Below are positions 54,260 to 64,000 of a stretch of DNA of 64,000 nucleotides, piece by piece. Position numbers and translations under genes: made by a program. Origin of the DNA: Rathayibacter oskolensis (GTDB taxonomy: Bacteria; Actinomycetota; Actinomycetes; Actinomycetales; Microbacteriaceae); assembly GCF_900177245.1 (NCBI RefSeq), contig NZ_FXBM01000001.1, forward strand, positions 558,001 through 622,000. Direction: 5' to 3'. Positions within the stretch are counted from its first letter, which is position 1. Each line of letters starts with the position of its first letter. The notes below the pieces were generated by a model, which did not search any database, was not told where the DNA came from, and saw only the letters and a list, made by a program, of their open reading frames with translations.

Positions 54260-56253
54260 TCAGCGGACGACGATGCCGGTCTGCTCCGTGGCCCCGACAC
54301 GGCCGTCGGCGGAGGCGTAGCGCACGCCGATCACGTGCTGTCCGGCCCCGAGGGTGAGCGTCGTCACGAGACCGCGACCCGACACCTCGCGCTCCACGAC
54401 GACCACGTCGTCCACGAGGATCTGGACGATCCCCGACTCGGCGAGCACCAGCACGGGCACTCGGTCCGCGGCGGCCGCCGTGGCCGGAGCGAGCACATTG
54501 GGTGCGAGGAGGCTCACGCTCTGCGGTGTCCCGATCGTCTCGGTGCCGTCGGGCGCGACGGCCTGCACGACGACGGCCGTCTCTCCCGGGGGGAGCGTCA
54601 GCACGGGGAGCGACCAGGTGCCGTCGGGTGCGGCCCGGGTCTCGGCGTAGACCAGCCCGCTCGTCGCGTCGGTGATCGCGATGGCCGAGCCGGGAGTCGC
54701 CGTGCCGGCGGCGGAGGGGAGCAGGCGCCTCTCGGGGTCGGTCGAGAGGGACAGCGTGGGCGCCGGGGTCGCCGTGGGCGTGGCGGTCGGAGTGGGTGTG
54801 GGGCTGGGAGTGGGCGTCGCGGTGCTCGTCGGGGTCGGCGTCCCAGTCGGAGTCGGCGTGGGAGTCGCGGTCGGAGTGGGCGTCGGAGTCGGAGTCGCGG
54901 TCGGAGTGGGGGTGGGAGTCGGCGCAGGCGTCGGTGACGCCGTCGGGGCGGGGGCCGGCCGCGGCGTGGAGTCGGTGGCCGGCCCGGCCGTCGGCGTCGG
55001 CGCGAGGGGGGCGACCGGCTGCTCCGGAGGCGGCGCGACGGGGGTCGAGAGGGCCGGAGCCGCAGCCGCGACGTCGCCAGGCTCGCCGGGCCGGCCGGGC
55101 TCGGTGGGCTCGGTGGTCGTGGTGGGCTCAGGGGTCGTGGTCGCGGGCGTGGGCTCAGCAGTGGCGGCGGTCGTAGGCTCCGACGCTCCATCGCCGGTCT
55201 CCGAGAGCACCGTCCCGGCGACTCCGGGCGACCCGGGCGACGTCGGCAGGAGCGCCGCGACCGCGACGCCGGCCACGATCACGAGGCCCGCCGCGATCGC
55301 CCCCACGGCGGCGAGTCCGCCCGCTGCTCCGGCACCGCCCGAGACTCCGGCACCTCCCGCCGCTCCGGCACCTCCCGCCGCTCCGGCACCTCCCGCCGCG
55401 CCGGCGGTCGCCGTCCCTCCCGCCGCGCCCGCCCCGGCGCCGCCCGCGACGAACGCCGCGGCGCCTCCGACTCCGGCGACCAGGGGGAGCAGCACCGTGG
55501 CCAGGCGTGCGCCCGCCCTCTCGGCCTCGGCCAGCGCCGCCCTGCACTCCGAGCACTCCACCAGGTGCGACCGCACCCTCAGCCGGTCCCGCGCCGGGAG
55601 GCGATTGCGAGCGTGGGCCCCGGCTCGATCGAGCACCCAGCGGCACTCCTCGCTCGCGGGTCCGTCCCCGAGGTGCTCCTGGATCCACGCGCCTCGCAGG
55701 CCCTCGCGCGCCCGGTGGCTGAGCGCCGCCACGGAGTTCGGCCGCAGGCCGAGGATCGGCGCGACCTGCGCGGGGGAGAGCCCTCGACCTCGGTGTACCA
55801 GAGCACCTCCTGCCACCGCGGAGGAAGCGCCCGGAACGCGCGCACCCCGAGATCCCGGTCGGCCGCCGCCAGGACGCTCTCCTCCGGCCCGGGTCCAGGG
55901 GCGACGACGTCCTCCACCGCCTCCAGGGGGCGCTCGCGATCCTGACGCCTGCCCCAGGAGGCGGCCACGTTGCGGACCGCCGTGAACAGGTAGGGGCGGA
56001 AGGCCCCCTCCGGACCCGAGCCGCGCTCGAGGGCGGAGAGGACGCGCAGGAACGCCTCCGAGACGAGGTCGTCGGGATCGAGCGAACTCGACCACGCCCT
56101 GGCGACCGTGCGGGCCGCCGCCGCGTGCCTCCGCCAGAGCTCGGCCGAGGCGGCCCTCTCGCCGCCGCGCACCAGGACGATCAGCTCGGAGTCGCCCAGC
56201 GCGTCGAGGGCGGGCCGGCGGTGCCGACCGCGCGCGACCGGAGTGACGCTCAT
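54260..56253 (-). CDS. Transmembrane ECF sigma factor with zinc-finger and surface Ig-like region; apparent frameshift
   Basis: Read as one gene of about 664 codons, this encodes: sigma region 2 (SELIVLVRGGERAASAELWR, then DDLVSEAFLRVLSALERG), region 4 (LPPRWQEVLWYTEVEG then LSPAQVAPILGLRPNSVAAL), a zinc-finger anti-sigma-type motif (SHLVECSECRAAL, Hx3Cx2C), a Gly/Ala-rich segment, one membrane helix (AAVGAIAAGLVIVAGVAVAA), a Thr/Pro-repeat stalk and Ig-like beta domains. The two halves lie in different frames: near 55775-55785, inside region 4, one base is missing. Without correction the first frame runs on out of frame to 55579. GGAGGA precedes the ATG at 56253. It may be a sequencing error, a pseudogene or a recoding site. 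Confidence 0.75.
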
Positions 56254-56358
56254 CGCGCTCCTCCCCGCGCCTCGAGCGAGGGCGCCTCCGAGAGATCCTC
56301 GCACAGACGTGAGCCGACGTCAGGAACCCGGCTCGCTCCGAGCCCACCGCCTCCTTGC

Positions 56359-56364
56359 TAAGCT
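56359..56364 (+). promoter_or_regulatory. -10 box of the glyA-folD promoter
   Basis: TAAGCT lies just ahead of the riboswitch; transcription should start near 56371. Confidence 0.5.
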
Positions 56365-56365
56365 G

Positions 56366-56466
56366 AGGGCGTCGCGACTGGCGTTCGGATGGGTGACCAT
56401 CAGGGAGCGGCACCTCCTCCGGCGCACCTCTGCCGGACACTTTTCCTGCCGCACGCCTGGGTCGGA
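56366..56466 (+). ncRNA. ZTP riboswitch (pfl motif) upstream of glyA-folD
   Basis: The conserved blocks occur in order: CGACTGGCG (56375-56383), a stem GATGG-GTGA-CCATC, AGGGAGC (56402-56408), a variable hairpin TCCGGC...GCCGGA and the 3' block GCCGCACGCCTGGG (56448-56461). This is the arrangement of pfl-motif RNAs, which bind ZTP/ZMP and raise expression of folate and purine one-carbon genes. The outer stem is weaker than in model examples. The genes downstream (glyA, folD) are classic members of its regulon. Confidence 0.85.
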
Positions 56467-56556
56467 ACGGATACCGTAGTCCGGGTCGCCCGTACGAGCC
56501 GTGTCGCCTCGCTGCGACCGCGCGGGCACCATCCGTTTCCCATCCAAGGAGCGTCC

Positions 56557-57849
56557 GTGTCCTCTTCCTCCGCCGCGAGCACCGCACTCGCCACCACGTT
56601 CGACCAGCCCGTCTCGGTGGTCGACCCCGAGATCGCCGCCGTCCTCCAGCAGGAGCTGGACCGCCAGCGGGGCTACCTCGAGATGATCGCGAGCGAGAAC
56701 TTCGTCCCCCGGGCGATCCTCGAGTCGCAGGGCTCGGTCCTGACGAACAAGTACGCCGAGGGCTACCCCGGCCGCCGCTACTACGGGGGCTGCGAGTTCG
56801 TCGACATCGCCGAGCAGCTGGCGATCGACCGCGCGAAGGCCCTCTTCGGTGCCGAGTTCGCGAACGTGCAGCCCCATTCCGGAGCGACTGCGAACGCGGC
56901 GGCGCTCGCCGCGCTGATCCAGCCCGGCGACACCATCCTCGGGCTCGAGCTGGCGCACGGCGGCCACCTCACCCACGGCATGAAGCTGAACTTCTCGGGC
57001 AAGCTCTACAACGCCACCTCCTACGGCGTCGACCCGCAGAGCTTCCGCATCGACATGGACGCCGTCCGCGAGAAGGCGCTCGAGGTCCGCCCGCAGGTCC
57101 TGATCGCCGGCTGGTCGGCCTACCCGCGTCAGCTCGACTTCGAGGCCTTCCGCGCGATCGCCGACGAGGTCGGCGCGAAGCTCTGGGTCGACATGGCGCA
57201 CTTCGCGGGGCTCGTCGCCGCAGGCCTGCACCCGTCCCCGGTCCCGCACGCCGACGTCGTCACCTCGACCGTGCACAAGACGCTCGCGGGCCCCCGCTCC
57301 GGCCTCATCCTCGCCAAGCAGGAGTACGCCAAGAAGCTCAACTCCGCCGTCTTCCCCGGGCAGCAGGGCGGCCCGCTCATGCACGTGATCGCCGCGAAGG
57401 CGACTGCGTTCAAGCTCGCGGGCGAGCCCGAGTTCGCCGACCGTCAGACGCGCACCATCCGCGGTGCGCAGATCCTCGCCGAGCGCCTCACCGCCGCCGA
57501 CACGAAGGCCGAGGGCATCGACGTCCTCACCGGGGGGACCGACGTGCACCTCGTCCTGGCCGACCTCCGCAACTCGCCGCTCGACGGCAAGCAGGCCGAG
57601 GACCGGCTGCACGAGGTGGGCATCACGGTCAACCGCAACGCGGTGCCGTTCGACCCGCGCCCGCCGATGGTCACCTCGGGGCTCCGCATCGGCACCCCCG
57701 CACTCGCGACCCGCGGCTTCGGCGAGAACGAGTTCACCGAGGTGGCCGATGTCATCGCCGAGGCGCTCAAGCCCTCGGCCGACCTCGGGTCGCTCCGCGC
57801 CCGCGTCGCCCGCCTGACGGACGACTTCCCCCTCTACCCGGGCCTCTAG
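56557..57849 (+). CDS. glyA: Serine hydroxymethyltransferase
   Basis: GlyA converts serine and THF to glycine and 5,10-methylene-THF, the main source of one-carbon units. The 430-aa PLP enzyme has [40 protein letters not shown], the PLP lysine in [18 protein letters not shown] and [23 protein letters not shown] at 56557 lies 6 nt after AAGGAG. It is the first gene behind the ZTP riboswitch, and folD follows after 68 bp. Confidence 0.97.
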   Translation: MSSSSAASTALATTFDQPVSVVDPEIAAVLQQELDRQRGYLEMIASENFVPRAILESQGSVLTNKYAEGYPGRRYYGGCEFVDIAEQLAIDRAKALFGAEFANVQPHSGATANAAALAALIQPGDTILGLELAHGGHLTHGMKLNFSGKLYNATSYGVDPQSFRIDMDAVREKALEVRPQVLIAGWSAYPRQLDFEAFRAIADEVGAKLWVDMAHFAGLVAAGLHPSPVPHADVVTSTVHKTLAGPRSGLILAKQEYAKKLNSAVFPGQQGGPLMHVIAAKATAFKLAGEPEFADRQTRTIRGAQILAERLTAADTKAEGIDVLTGGTDVHLVLADLRNSPLDGKQAEDRLHEVGITVNRNAVPFDPRPPMVTSGLRIGTPALATRGFGENEFTEVADVIAEALKPSADLGSLRARVARLTDDFPLYPGL

Positions 57850-57917
57850 GCCCCTCCGACGGGAGCGCCGGGATGCGTCCCGGTGCTCCCGTGCGCCCCG
57901 ACACGAGGAGTTTCGAG

Positions 57918-58799
57918 ATGACGGCACAGGTACTCGACGGAGTCGCGACCGCGGCGGCGGTCAAGGCCGAGATCACCGAGCGCGTGAGCGCTCTGCGCGA
58001 GCGGGGTGTCGTCCCCGGTCTCGGCACCCTCCTGGTGGGCGATGATCCCGCCTCGCGCTCCTACGTCGCCGGCAAGCACCGCGACTGCGCCGAGGTCGGC
58101 ATCGAGTCGATCCGCGTCGACCTCCCCGCGACCGCGTCGGCCGCGGACATCCGCCTGGCCATCCGCGAGCTCAACGAGTCGGAGGCGGTGACGGGCTACA
58201 TCATCCAGCTGCCGCTGCCGCAGGGCATCGACGAGAACGCGATGCTCGAGCTGATGGATCCCGACAAGGACGCCGACGGCCTGCACCCCACCAACCTCGG
58301 ACGCCTCGTCCTCGGCGTCGAGGGCGAGCTCGACAGCCCGCTGCCCTGCACGCCGAACGGCATCGTCGAGATGCTCAAGCGCTACGACATCCCGCTGCAG
58401 GGTCGGCACGTGGTCGTGATCGGCCGCGGGCTGACCGTGGGCCGACCGCTCGGCCTCCTCCTCACCCGCAAGGGCCTGGACGCGACGGTCACCCTCACCC
58501 ACTCGCGCACGGTCGATCTGGCCGCCGAGGTGCGGCGGGCCGACATCGTGGTGGCGGCCGTGGGCGTCCCCGGGCTGATCGAGGCCGACTGGGTGAAGCC
58601 GGGCGCCGCGGTGCTCGATGTGGGCATCTCCCGCGTCGAGAACCCCGCGACGGGGAAGGCGAAGCTCACGGGCGACGTCGCTCCCGCGGTCGCGGACGTG
58701 GCCGGATGGCTGTCGCCCGTCCCGGGCGGCGTCGGCCCGATGACGCGGGCGATGCTCATCCACAACGTCGTGTCGGCGGCCGAGCGCGCGCTGGGCTAG
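57918..58799 (+). CDS. folD: Methylenetetrahydrofolate dehydrogenase/cyclohydrolase
   Basis: FolD converts 5,10-methylene-THF to 10-formyl-THF using NADP+. The 293-aa protein has the catalytic Tyr and Lys in [20 protein letters not shown], then [20 protein letters not shown] and [11 protein letters not shown], and the nucleotide loop [17 protein letters not shown]. It ends with [22 protein letters not shown] lies 7 nt before the ATG. Its stop shares the palindrome CTAG with the stop of the convergent pxpC gene. Confidence 0.96.
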   Translation: MTAQVLDGVATAAAVKAEITERVSALRERGVVPGLGTLLVGDDPASRSYVAGKHRDCAEVGIESIRVDLPATASAADIRLAIRELNESEAVTGYIIQLPLPQGIDENAMLELMDPDKDADGLHPTNLGRLVLGVEGELDSPLPCTPNGIVEMLKRYDIPLQGRHVVVIGRGLTVGRPLGLLLTRKGLDATVTLTHSRTVDLAAEVRRADIVVAAVGVPGLIEADWVKPGAAVLDVGISRVENPATGKAKLTGDVAPAVADVAGWLSPVPGGVGPMTRAMLIHNVVSAAERALG

Positions 58800-59686
58800 G
58801 CGCCTCGGCGCGAGCCGCCGGGATCCTGCGCTCGGCGCGCGCCCCTGAACCGCACGTCGGCTCCCGGCGCCAGCTGAGCGAGCAGATCCAGCGCTCCGGA
58901 GTCGACCACCGCGATCACCGGGTAGCCGCCGGTCACCGGGTGATCGGGCCCGAAGATCACGGGCAGACCCGACGGCGGCAGTTGCACGGATCCGTGCACC
59001 AGCCCCTCGCTCGGCAGCTCCCCGGCGTCGCCGATCGACAGTGGGGTGCCGCAGAGGCGGATCCCGACGCGATCGGCGTCGGTCCCGACCCGCCAGGGCT
59101 CCTCGAGCAGGCGCTGCCAGGTCCCTGCGGGCAGCCGGTCGAGCCGCGGCCCCGGATGGACGGCGAGCACCGAGTCCCGACCGGCGGCGTCGAACGGCCA
59201 CCAGTCGATCACCGGCAGCGGATGGCGCGGCCGGCCGACGGAAATCAGCTCTCCCGCCTTGAGCGGCTCCGGACCCAGCGCCGAGAGGGTGTCTCGGGAC
59301 CGGGAGCCCAGAGAGGACGGCACCGCGAAGCCCCCGCGCACCGCCACCGTCCTGCGCACGCCCGAGCGCATCGGACCCAGCCGAAGGACGGATCCGCGGG
59401 CTGCGAGGGTCGGCAGCATCCGGTCCAGCACTCTGCCGTCCAGCGTCGCGAGTCCCTCCCCGCCGGACACGCTGAACCAGGCCGCCGCCTCGAACCGAGC
59501 GGTGAAGCCCGCGCCGAGCAGCTCGAGCACCGCAGCCCCCTCCTCGTTGCCGAGGAGCCGGTTCGCAGCCCGGAGCGCGCCGCGGTCCATCGCCCCGGAG
59601 CGCCCCGCCCCGAGGGAGGCGTACCCCGGGCGGCCCTCGTCCTCGACGAGCGCGAGCGGTCCGGGATCGAGCACGCGGAGGTTCAC
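58796..59686 (-). CDS. pxpC: 5-oxoprolinase subunit PxpC
   Basis: PxpC is one of three subunits of the prokaryotic ATP-dependent 5-oxoprolinase, which opens 5-oxoproline to glutamate. The 296-aa protein has the biotin-dependent carboxylase-like fold of the family: [45 protein letters not shown]-like [16 protein letters not shown] and [19 protein letters not shown]. The GTG start overlaps the pxpB stop by 4 bp. Confidence 0.92.
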   Translation of the reverse strand: MNLRVLDPGPLALVEDEGRPGYASLGAGRSGAMDRGALRAANRLLGNEEGAAVLELLGAGFTARFEAAAWFSVSGGEGLATLDGRVLDRMLPTLAARGSVLRLGPMRSGVRRTVAVRGGFAVPSSLGSRSRDTLSALGPEPLKAGELISVGRPRHPLPVIDWWPFDAAGRDSVLAVHPGPRLDRLPAGTWQRLLEEPWRVGTDADRVGIRLCGTPLSIGDAGELPSEGLVHGSVQLPPSGLPVIFGPDHPVTGGYPVIAVVDSGALDLLAQLAPGADVRFRGARRAQDPGGSRRGA

Positions 59687-60312
59687 GGCGCCGCCCGGAA
59701 GCGGACCTCGTCGCCCGGTGCGAGCAGCGCCGGCGGGTTCCGCTCGACGTCCCAGAGCGTCGCCTCCGTCGAGCCGATCAGCTGCCAGCCGCCGGGGGAG
59801 GAGCGAGGGTAGACCCCCGACCAGCCCGCCGCCAGGGCGACGGACCCGACCGGGACGCGGGTGCGCGGCTCTGCTCGTCGCGGGATCTCGGGCCAGGGAC
59901 CGAGGGCGAGGAGGTAGGCGAAGCCGGGCGCGAAGCCTCCGAACGCCGCCCGCCACGGCGTCGCCGTGTGCCGTCGCACGAGCTCCTCGCTGCTCCAGCC
60001 GAGGGCCTGGGCGGTGGCGGCGAGGTCGGCTCCGTCGTAGCGGACGAGGAGGTCGTGCCGTCGCCCGCCGACGCCGGCCTCGGCGGAGTCGGCGGTCGCG
60101 GCCGTCGCGCGGATCCACCGCGCCGCGTCCGTCAGCGCCAGGAGTCCCGTGTCGAGGACGACCAGCACCGTCCGAGCCGCGGGGACCAGGTCGAGCACCC
60201 CGGCAGCCCGCGTGCGCTCGAGGGCGGAGGAGAGGGCGAGCGCCGAGTCGAGGTCGGCGACCTCGACGAGCACGGCCCGGTCACCGGAGGGGAGGAGCCG
60301 CGCCTCGATCAC
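59683..60312 (-). CDS. pxpB: 5-oxoprolinase subunit PxpB
   Basis: PxpB (allophanate-hydrolase subunit 1 type) forms a complex with PxpC. The 209-aa protein starts MIEARLLPSGDRAVLVEVAD and carries AAFGGFAPGFAYLLAL (GFxPGFxYL motif), then PRTRVPVGSVALAAGWSGVY and SPGGWQLIGSTEATLWDVER, all family hallmarks. The GTG start overlaps the pxpA stop by 4 bp (GTGA), so the three genes are translationally coupled. Confidence 0.93.
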   Translation of the reverse strand: MIEARLLPSGDRAVLVEVADLDSALALSSALERTRAAGVLDLVPAARTVLVVLDTGLLALTDAARWIRATAATADSAEAGVGGRRHDLLVRYDGADLAATAQALGWSSEELVRRHTATPWRAAFGGFAPGFAYLLALGPWPEIPRRAEPRTRVPVGSVALAAGWSGVYPRSSPGGWQLIGSTEATLWDVERNPPALLAPGDEVRFRAAP

Positions 60313-61073
60313 GGCGCGGCGGGCGCGAGGGCGACGCCCGCCTCCGCCAGGGCCGCGCGCACCGCCTCGGCCATCGCGAGGGCGCCCGGCGAGTCGCCGT
60401 GGACGCAGAGCGAGTCGACCTCGATCGCGAGGGTCTCGCCGGTGATCGCCTCCACCACGCCCTCGGTGACCATGCGCCGAGCGCGGGAGGCGACGAGCGC
60501 CGCGTCCGAGAGCAGGGCACCCTCGTCGCCGCGGGGCACGAGCGTGCCGTCGGCGCGGTACCCGCGGTCGACGAACGCCTCGCGGAGGAACGGCACCCCG
60601 GCGTCCGCGGCCGCCCGCTCGATCGCGGAGGAGGCGAGTCCGAGCAGGGGCAGCGCCGGCGCGACGTCGCGGACCGCGGCGGCCACCGCCTCCGCCCGCG
60701 CCTCGTCGTGCACGATGCGGTTGTAGAGGGCGCCGTGCGGCTTGACGTACCGGACGGTCGTGCCCGCCGCCCGCGCGACCGCCTGCAGGGCGCCGATCTG
60801 GTAGGCGACATCGGCGTACAGCTCGTCCCTCCCGACGGGCATCTCGCGCCGGCCGAACCCGGCGAGATCGCGGTACGAGACGTGGGCGCCGACCGCGACT
60901 CCCCGCGCGGCCGCCGTGCGGCAGCGCGCGAGCATGATCGAGGGGTCGCCGGCGTGGAACCCGCAGGCGACGCTCGCGCTCGACACCACCCGGAGGATCG
61001 CGTCGTCGTCGCCGAGCTCCCACACGCCGAAGCCCTCGCCGAGATCGGCGTTCAGATCGATCGTGCTCCGCAT
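60309..61073 (-). CDS. pxpA: 5-oxoprolinase subunit PxpA (LamB/YcsF)
   Basis: PxpA is the LamB/YcsF-family subunit. The 254-aa protein has the diagnostic start STIDLNADLGEGFGVWELGD, then VSSASVACGFHAGDPSIMLA, VGAHVSYRDLAGFGRREMPV, VRYVKPHGALYNRIVHDEAR and SLCVHGDSPGALAMAEAVR. It is the first gene of pxpABC and starts without a leader, 6 nt behind TAGGCT. The operon recycles 5-oxoproline formed spontaneously from glutamine. Confidence 0.95.
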   Translation of the reverse strand: MRSTIDLNADLGEGFGVWELGDDDAILRVVSSASVACGFHAGDPSIMLARCRTAAARGVAVGAHVSYRDLAGFGRREMPVGRDELYADVAYQIGALQAVARAAGTTVRYVKPHGALYNRIVHDEARAEAVAAAVRDVAPALPLLGLASSAIERAAADAGVPFLREAFVDRGYRADGTLVPRGDEGALLSDAALVASRARRMVTEGVVEAITGETLAIEVDSLCVHGDSPGALAMAEAVRAALAEAGVALAPAAP

Positions 61074-61079
61074 GCTCCG

Positions 61080-61085
61080 AGCCTA
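61080..61085 (-). promoter_or_regulatory. -10 box of a leaderless promoter (pxpABC)
   Basis: On the minus strand TAGGCT ends 6 nt before the ATG at 61073. Confidence 0.65.
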
Positions 61086-61240
61086 CGGCGACCGTCCAGA
61101 CCGCCTCGATAGCCTGGGCATGCGCAGTCGCGTCCACCCCCCCCGTCAGGCCCCGACACTCGTCTGTGCCTTCCTGACGACCGTGCCCGCCACACCACCT
61201 CGCCCGCCCCACGACTGCGCCCGCCCCACGAGGAGAACAC

Positions 61241-62287
61241 ATGCTCACCGTCAACGCCTACGCCGCCCCCTCCGCCACCGAGCCGCTCGTCCCCACCACG
61301 ATCGAGCGCCGCGATGTCGGACCCCACGACGTGCTCATCGAGATCGCCTACTCGGGGATCTGCCACTCCGACATCCACACCGTGCGCGGCGAGTGGGGTC
61401 CGGTGCAGTACCCGCTGACCGTCGGCCACGAGATCGTCGGCGTCGTCGCCGAGGTCGGCTCCGAGGTCACGAAGCACTCCGTCGGCGACCGCGTCGGCGT
61501 CGGCTGCATGGTCGACTCCTGCCGCGAGTGCGAGAACTGCCTCGCCGGCGAGGAGCAGTACTGCCTGAAGGGCAACACCGGCACCTACGCCTCCGTCGAC
61601 CGCGACGGCACCGTCACGCAGGGCGGGTACTCGACCCACGTCGTGGTCGTCGAGGACTTCGTGCTCCGCGTCCCTGAGTCGATCCCCTACGAGGCCGCCG
61701 CACCGCTGCTCTGCGCGGGCATCACCACCTACTCGCCGCTGTCGCACTGGGAGGCGGGCCCCGGCAAGCGGGTCGCCGTCGTCGGTCTCGGCGGTCTCGG
61801 CCACATGGCCGTGAAGTTCGCGCACGCGATGGGCGCCGAGGTCACCGTGCTCTCGCAGTCGCTGAGCAAGAAGGAGGACGGACTCCGCCTCGGAGCCGAC
61901 CACTACTACGCGACGAAGGACGAGGAGACGTTCACGACGCTCGCCAACACCTTCGACATCATCATCAACACGGTCAGCGCTCCGCTCGATCTCGACGCCT
62001 ACCTCGGGCTCTTGCGCCGCAACGGCACCATGGTCAACGTCGGCGCGCCCGCCGAGGCCCTGCCGCTGCACGTGTTCACGCTGTTCGGCGCCCGCCGCTC
62101 GTTCGCGGGCTCGGGCATCGGAGGCATCCGCGAGACCCAGGAGATGCTCGACTTCTGCGCCGAGAAGGGCATCGCGAGCGAGGTCGAGGTCGTCTCGGCG
62201 GAGCAGATCAACGAGGCCTACGAGCGCGTGCTCGCCTCCGACGTCCGCTACCGCTTCGTCATCGACATCGCGACGCTGAAGGCCTGA
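61241..62287 (+). CDS. Zinc-dependent NAD(P) alcohol dehydrogenase, CAD/YahK type
   Basis: The 348-aa medium-chain dehydrogenase has catalytic-zinc ligands in [20 protein letters not shown] and [20 protein letters not shown]. The structural zinc cluster is [17 protein letters not shown]. The Rossmann motif is [20 protein letters not shown], followed by a SQSLSK segment that favours NADPH. This subfamily reduces aldehydes broadly. GAGGAGAACAC precedes the ATG. About 170 bp of C-rich leader separate it from the divergent pxpA. Confidence 0.93.
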   Translation: MLTVNAYAAPSATEPLVPTTIERRDVGPHDVLIEIAYSGICHSDIHTVRGEWGPVQYPLTVGHEIVGVVAEVGSEVTKHSVGDRVGVGCMVDSCRECENCLAGEEQYCLKGNTGTYASVDRDGTVTQGGYSTHVVVVEDFVLRVPESIPYEAAAPLLCAGITTYSPLSHWEAGPGKRVAVVGLGGLGHMAVKFAHAMGAEVTVLSQSLSKKEDGLRLGADHYYATKDEETFTTLANTFDIIINTVSAPLDLDAYLGLLRRNGTMVNVGAPAEALPLHVFTLFGARRSFAGSGIGGIRETQEMLDFCAEKGIASEVEVVSAEQINEAYERVLASDVRYRFVIDIATLKA

Positions 62288-62296
62288 CCCGCCCGC

Positions 62297-62302
62297 TAGC
62301 CT
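62297..62302 (+). promoter_or_regulatory. -10 box of a leaderless promoter (YbaK-like gene)
   Basis: TAGCCT ends 7 nt before the ATG at 62310. Confidence 0.6.
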
Positions 62303-62309
62303 CGGCGGC

Positions 62310-62795
62310 ATGAGCGAACGAAGCCACCCCGCGGTCGACCGCGTCCTCGCCGATCTCGCCGAGCACGGCGTGCACCCTCCGGTGCGCTGGCTCGACGAGG
62401 CCGCGTCGACGGCGGCGCTCGCCGCGGCCGCCCTCGGGATCGAGGTCGGCCAGATCGCGAACTCGCTGGTGTTCCTCCTCGACGGGGAGCCGCTGCTGGT
62501 GCTGACCAGCGGCGGCCACCGCGTCGACACGGCATGGCTCGGGGAGGAGCTGGGCGGCGCGATCACGCGCGCGCCCGCCTCCACGGTCAAGGAGGCGACG
62601 GGGCAGACCATCGGAGGTGTCGCGCCGGTCGGTCACCTGCGTCGCCTGCGCACTGTCGTCGACGAGGCCCTCGGCGGCTACGACACGGTCTGGGCCGCGG
62701 CGGGGCACGCGCACACGGTCTACCCGACGAGCATCGACAAGCTCGTGGTCGTCACCGGAGGCGACCGACGGCCGGTCGTGCCGCCCATCGCGTGA
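62310..62795 (+). CDS. YbaK/EbsC-family aminoacyl-tRNA deacylase-like protein
   Basis: Proteins of this family clear mischarged tRNA such as Cys-tRNA(Pro). The 161-aa protein has the fold pattern EVGQIANSLVFLLDGEPLLV, LVLTSGGHRVDTAWLGEELG, ATGQTIGGVAPVGHL (GxxxGGVxPxGH) and DTVWAAAGHAHTVYPTSIDK. In studied YbaK enzymes a lysine acts in the first block; here Asn (IANSLVF) seems to stand there. Actinobacterial relatives may share this, so activity is uncertain. Confidence 0.85.
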   Translation: MSERSHPAVDRVLADLAEHGVHPPVRWLDEAASTAALAAAALGIEVGQIANSLVFLLDGEPLLVLTSGGHRVDTAWLGEELGGAITRAPASTVKEATGQTIGGVAPVGHLRRLRTVVDEALGGYDTVWAAAGHAHTVYPTSIDKLVVVTGGDRRPVVPPIA

Positions 62796-62912
62796 GTTTC
62801 GTGGGCGGTAGGTCTCGAGGCGCCGCCTGCGGCGGCTGCTCGACCGGCAGGCGGGCTCCTGCTGATCGAGCAGCCCACCAGCGGGCGTCTCGAGATCCGC
62901 CGGCGGGCCGCC

Positions 62913-64000
<1,088 letters not shown>

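Larger units (their letters stand above)
56254..56556. other. Divergent control region between the sigma-factor gene and glyA
   Basis: The 303 bp hold the glyA -10 box (56359-56364), the ZTP riboswitch and its downstream expression platform. The sigma-gene promoter must lie at the left end; I cannot pick it out. The last 90 bp before glyA are pairing-rich leader ending in AAGGAG. Confidence 0.7.

Noticed and set aside
55775-55790. A classical -1 slippery heptamer at the sigma-factor frameshift
   Set aside because: The run is T CCC CCG rather than X XXY YYZ with full re-pairing, so I report the frameshift without claiming programmed recoding.

Overview
The window is high-GC DNA from an actinobacterium, most likely a member of the Microbacteriaceae. 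The evidence is the very strong G/C third-position bias, frequent GTG starts, actinobacterial gene pairings (SURF1-DUF3817-guaA, DUF6350-purN-purH, guaB2 plus guaB3) and TANNNT -10 boxes placed 6-7 nt before start codons. The genus cannot be fixed from sequence reading alone. Genes cover almost the whole window on both strands. I see no rRNA, tRNA, insertion sequence, prophage, CRISPR array or defence island: this is core chromosome with a few odd proteins, intergenic repeat elements and legible regulation.

Layout. 1-2.6 kb: end of a sugar ABC importer (two permeases) and a LacI-type regulator. 2.7-3.9 kb: a 67-aa small protein and a lipoprotein. 4.0-8.3 kb: a branched-chain amino-acid-type importer livHMGF (minus strand) whose LivH carries an extracytoplasmic domain and which has no binding-protein gene beside it. 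8.6-17.0 kb: guanine nucleotide synthesis (guaB, guaB3, guaA), with a KhtTU-like cation/proton antiporter pair, SURF1 and DUF3817 between. 17.4-29.7 kb: membrane proteins, a Bax-inhibitor-like protein, a GlpQ-like phosphodiesterase, two PAP2 proteins, a PcrA/UvrD helicase, a G5/excalibur lipoprotein, an acyl-CoA synthetase, a universal stress protein and an MpaB-like oxygenase. 29.9-31.9 kb: sucCD. 32-35.7 kb: a luciferase-like oxidoreductase, a tandem TMEM175-type channel and DUF6350. 35.7-37.9 kb: purN-purH. 37.9-38.8 kb: a 0.9-kb gene-free hairpin and repeat array. 38.8-44.8 kb: a membrane-anchored dimethylargininase-like protein, a heterodimeric ABC exporter, an alkyltransferase-like protein and a GNAT acetyltransferase. 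45-48.9 kb: icd, a second luciferase-like protein, a glycosyltransferase and hsp20. 49.1-52.6 kb: a wall-anchored subtilase. 52.8-56.3 kb: DUF2568, purU, and an ECF sigma factor fused to a zinc-finger, membrane and surface region, with an apparent frameshift. 56.4-58.8 kb: glyA-folD behind a ZTP riboswitch. 58.8-61.1 kb: 5-oxoprolinase pxpABC. The end holds a zinc alcohol dehydrogenase, a YbaK-like deacylase and a galactokinase cut by the window edge.

How it fits together. Purine and one-carbon metabolism are unusually well represented: purN and purH use 10-formyl-THF, purU releases formate from it, glyA and folD make and interconvert one-carbon units, and guaB/guaA turn IMP into GMP. The ZTP riboswitch before glyA-folD links folate supply to purine demand, because ZTP/ZMP accumulates when PurH runs short of 10-formyl-THF. 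The hsp20 promoter carries both a CIRCE (HrcA) and a HAIR-like (HspR) operator. Seventeen genes appear to be transcribed as leaderless mRNAs. The points most worth following up are the dual heat-shock operator, the tandem TMEM175 protein, the LivH and dimethylargininase domain fusions, the transmembrane sigma factor with its frameshift, the probable ATT start of guaA and the intergenic repeat families.
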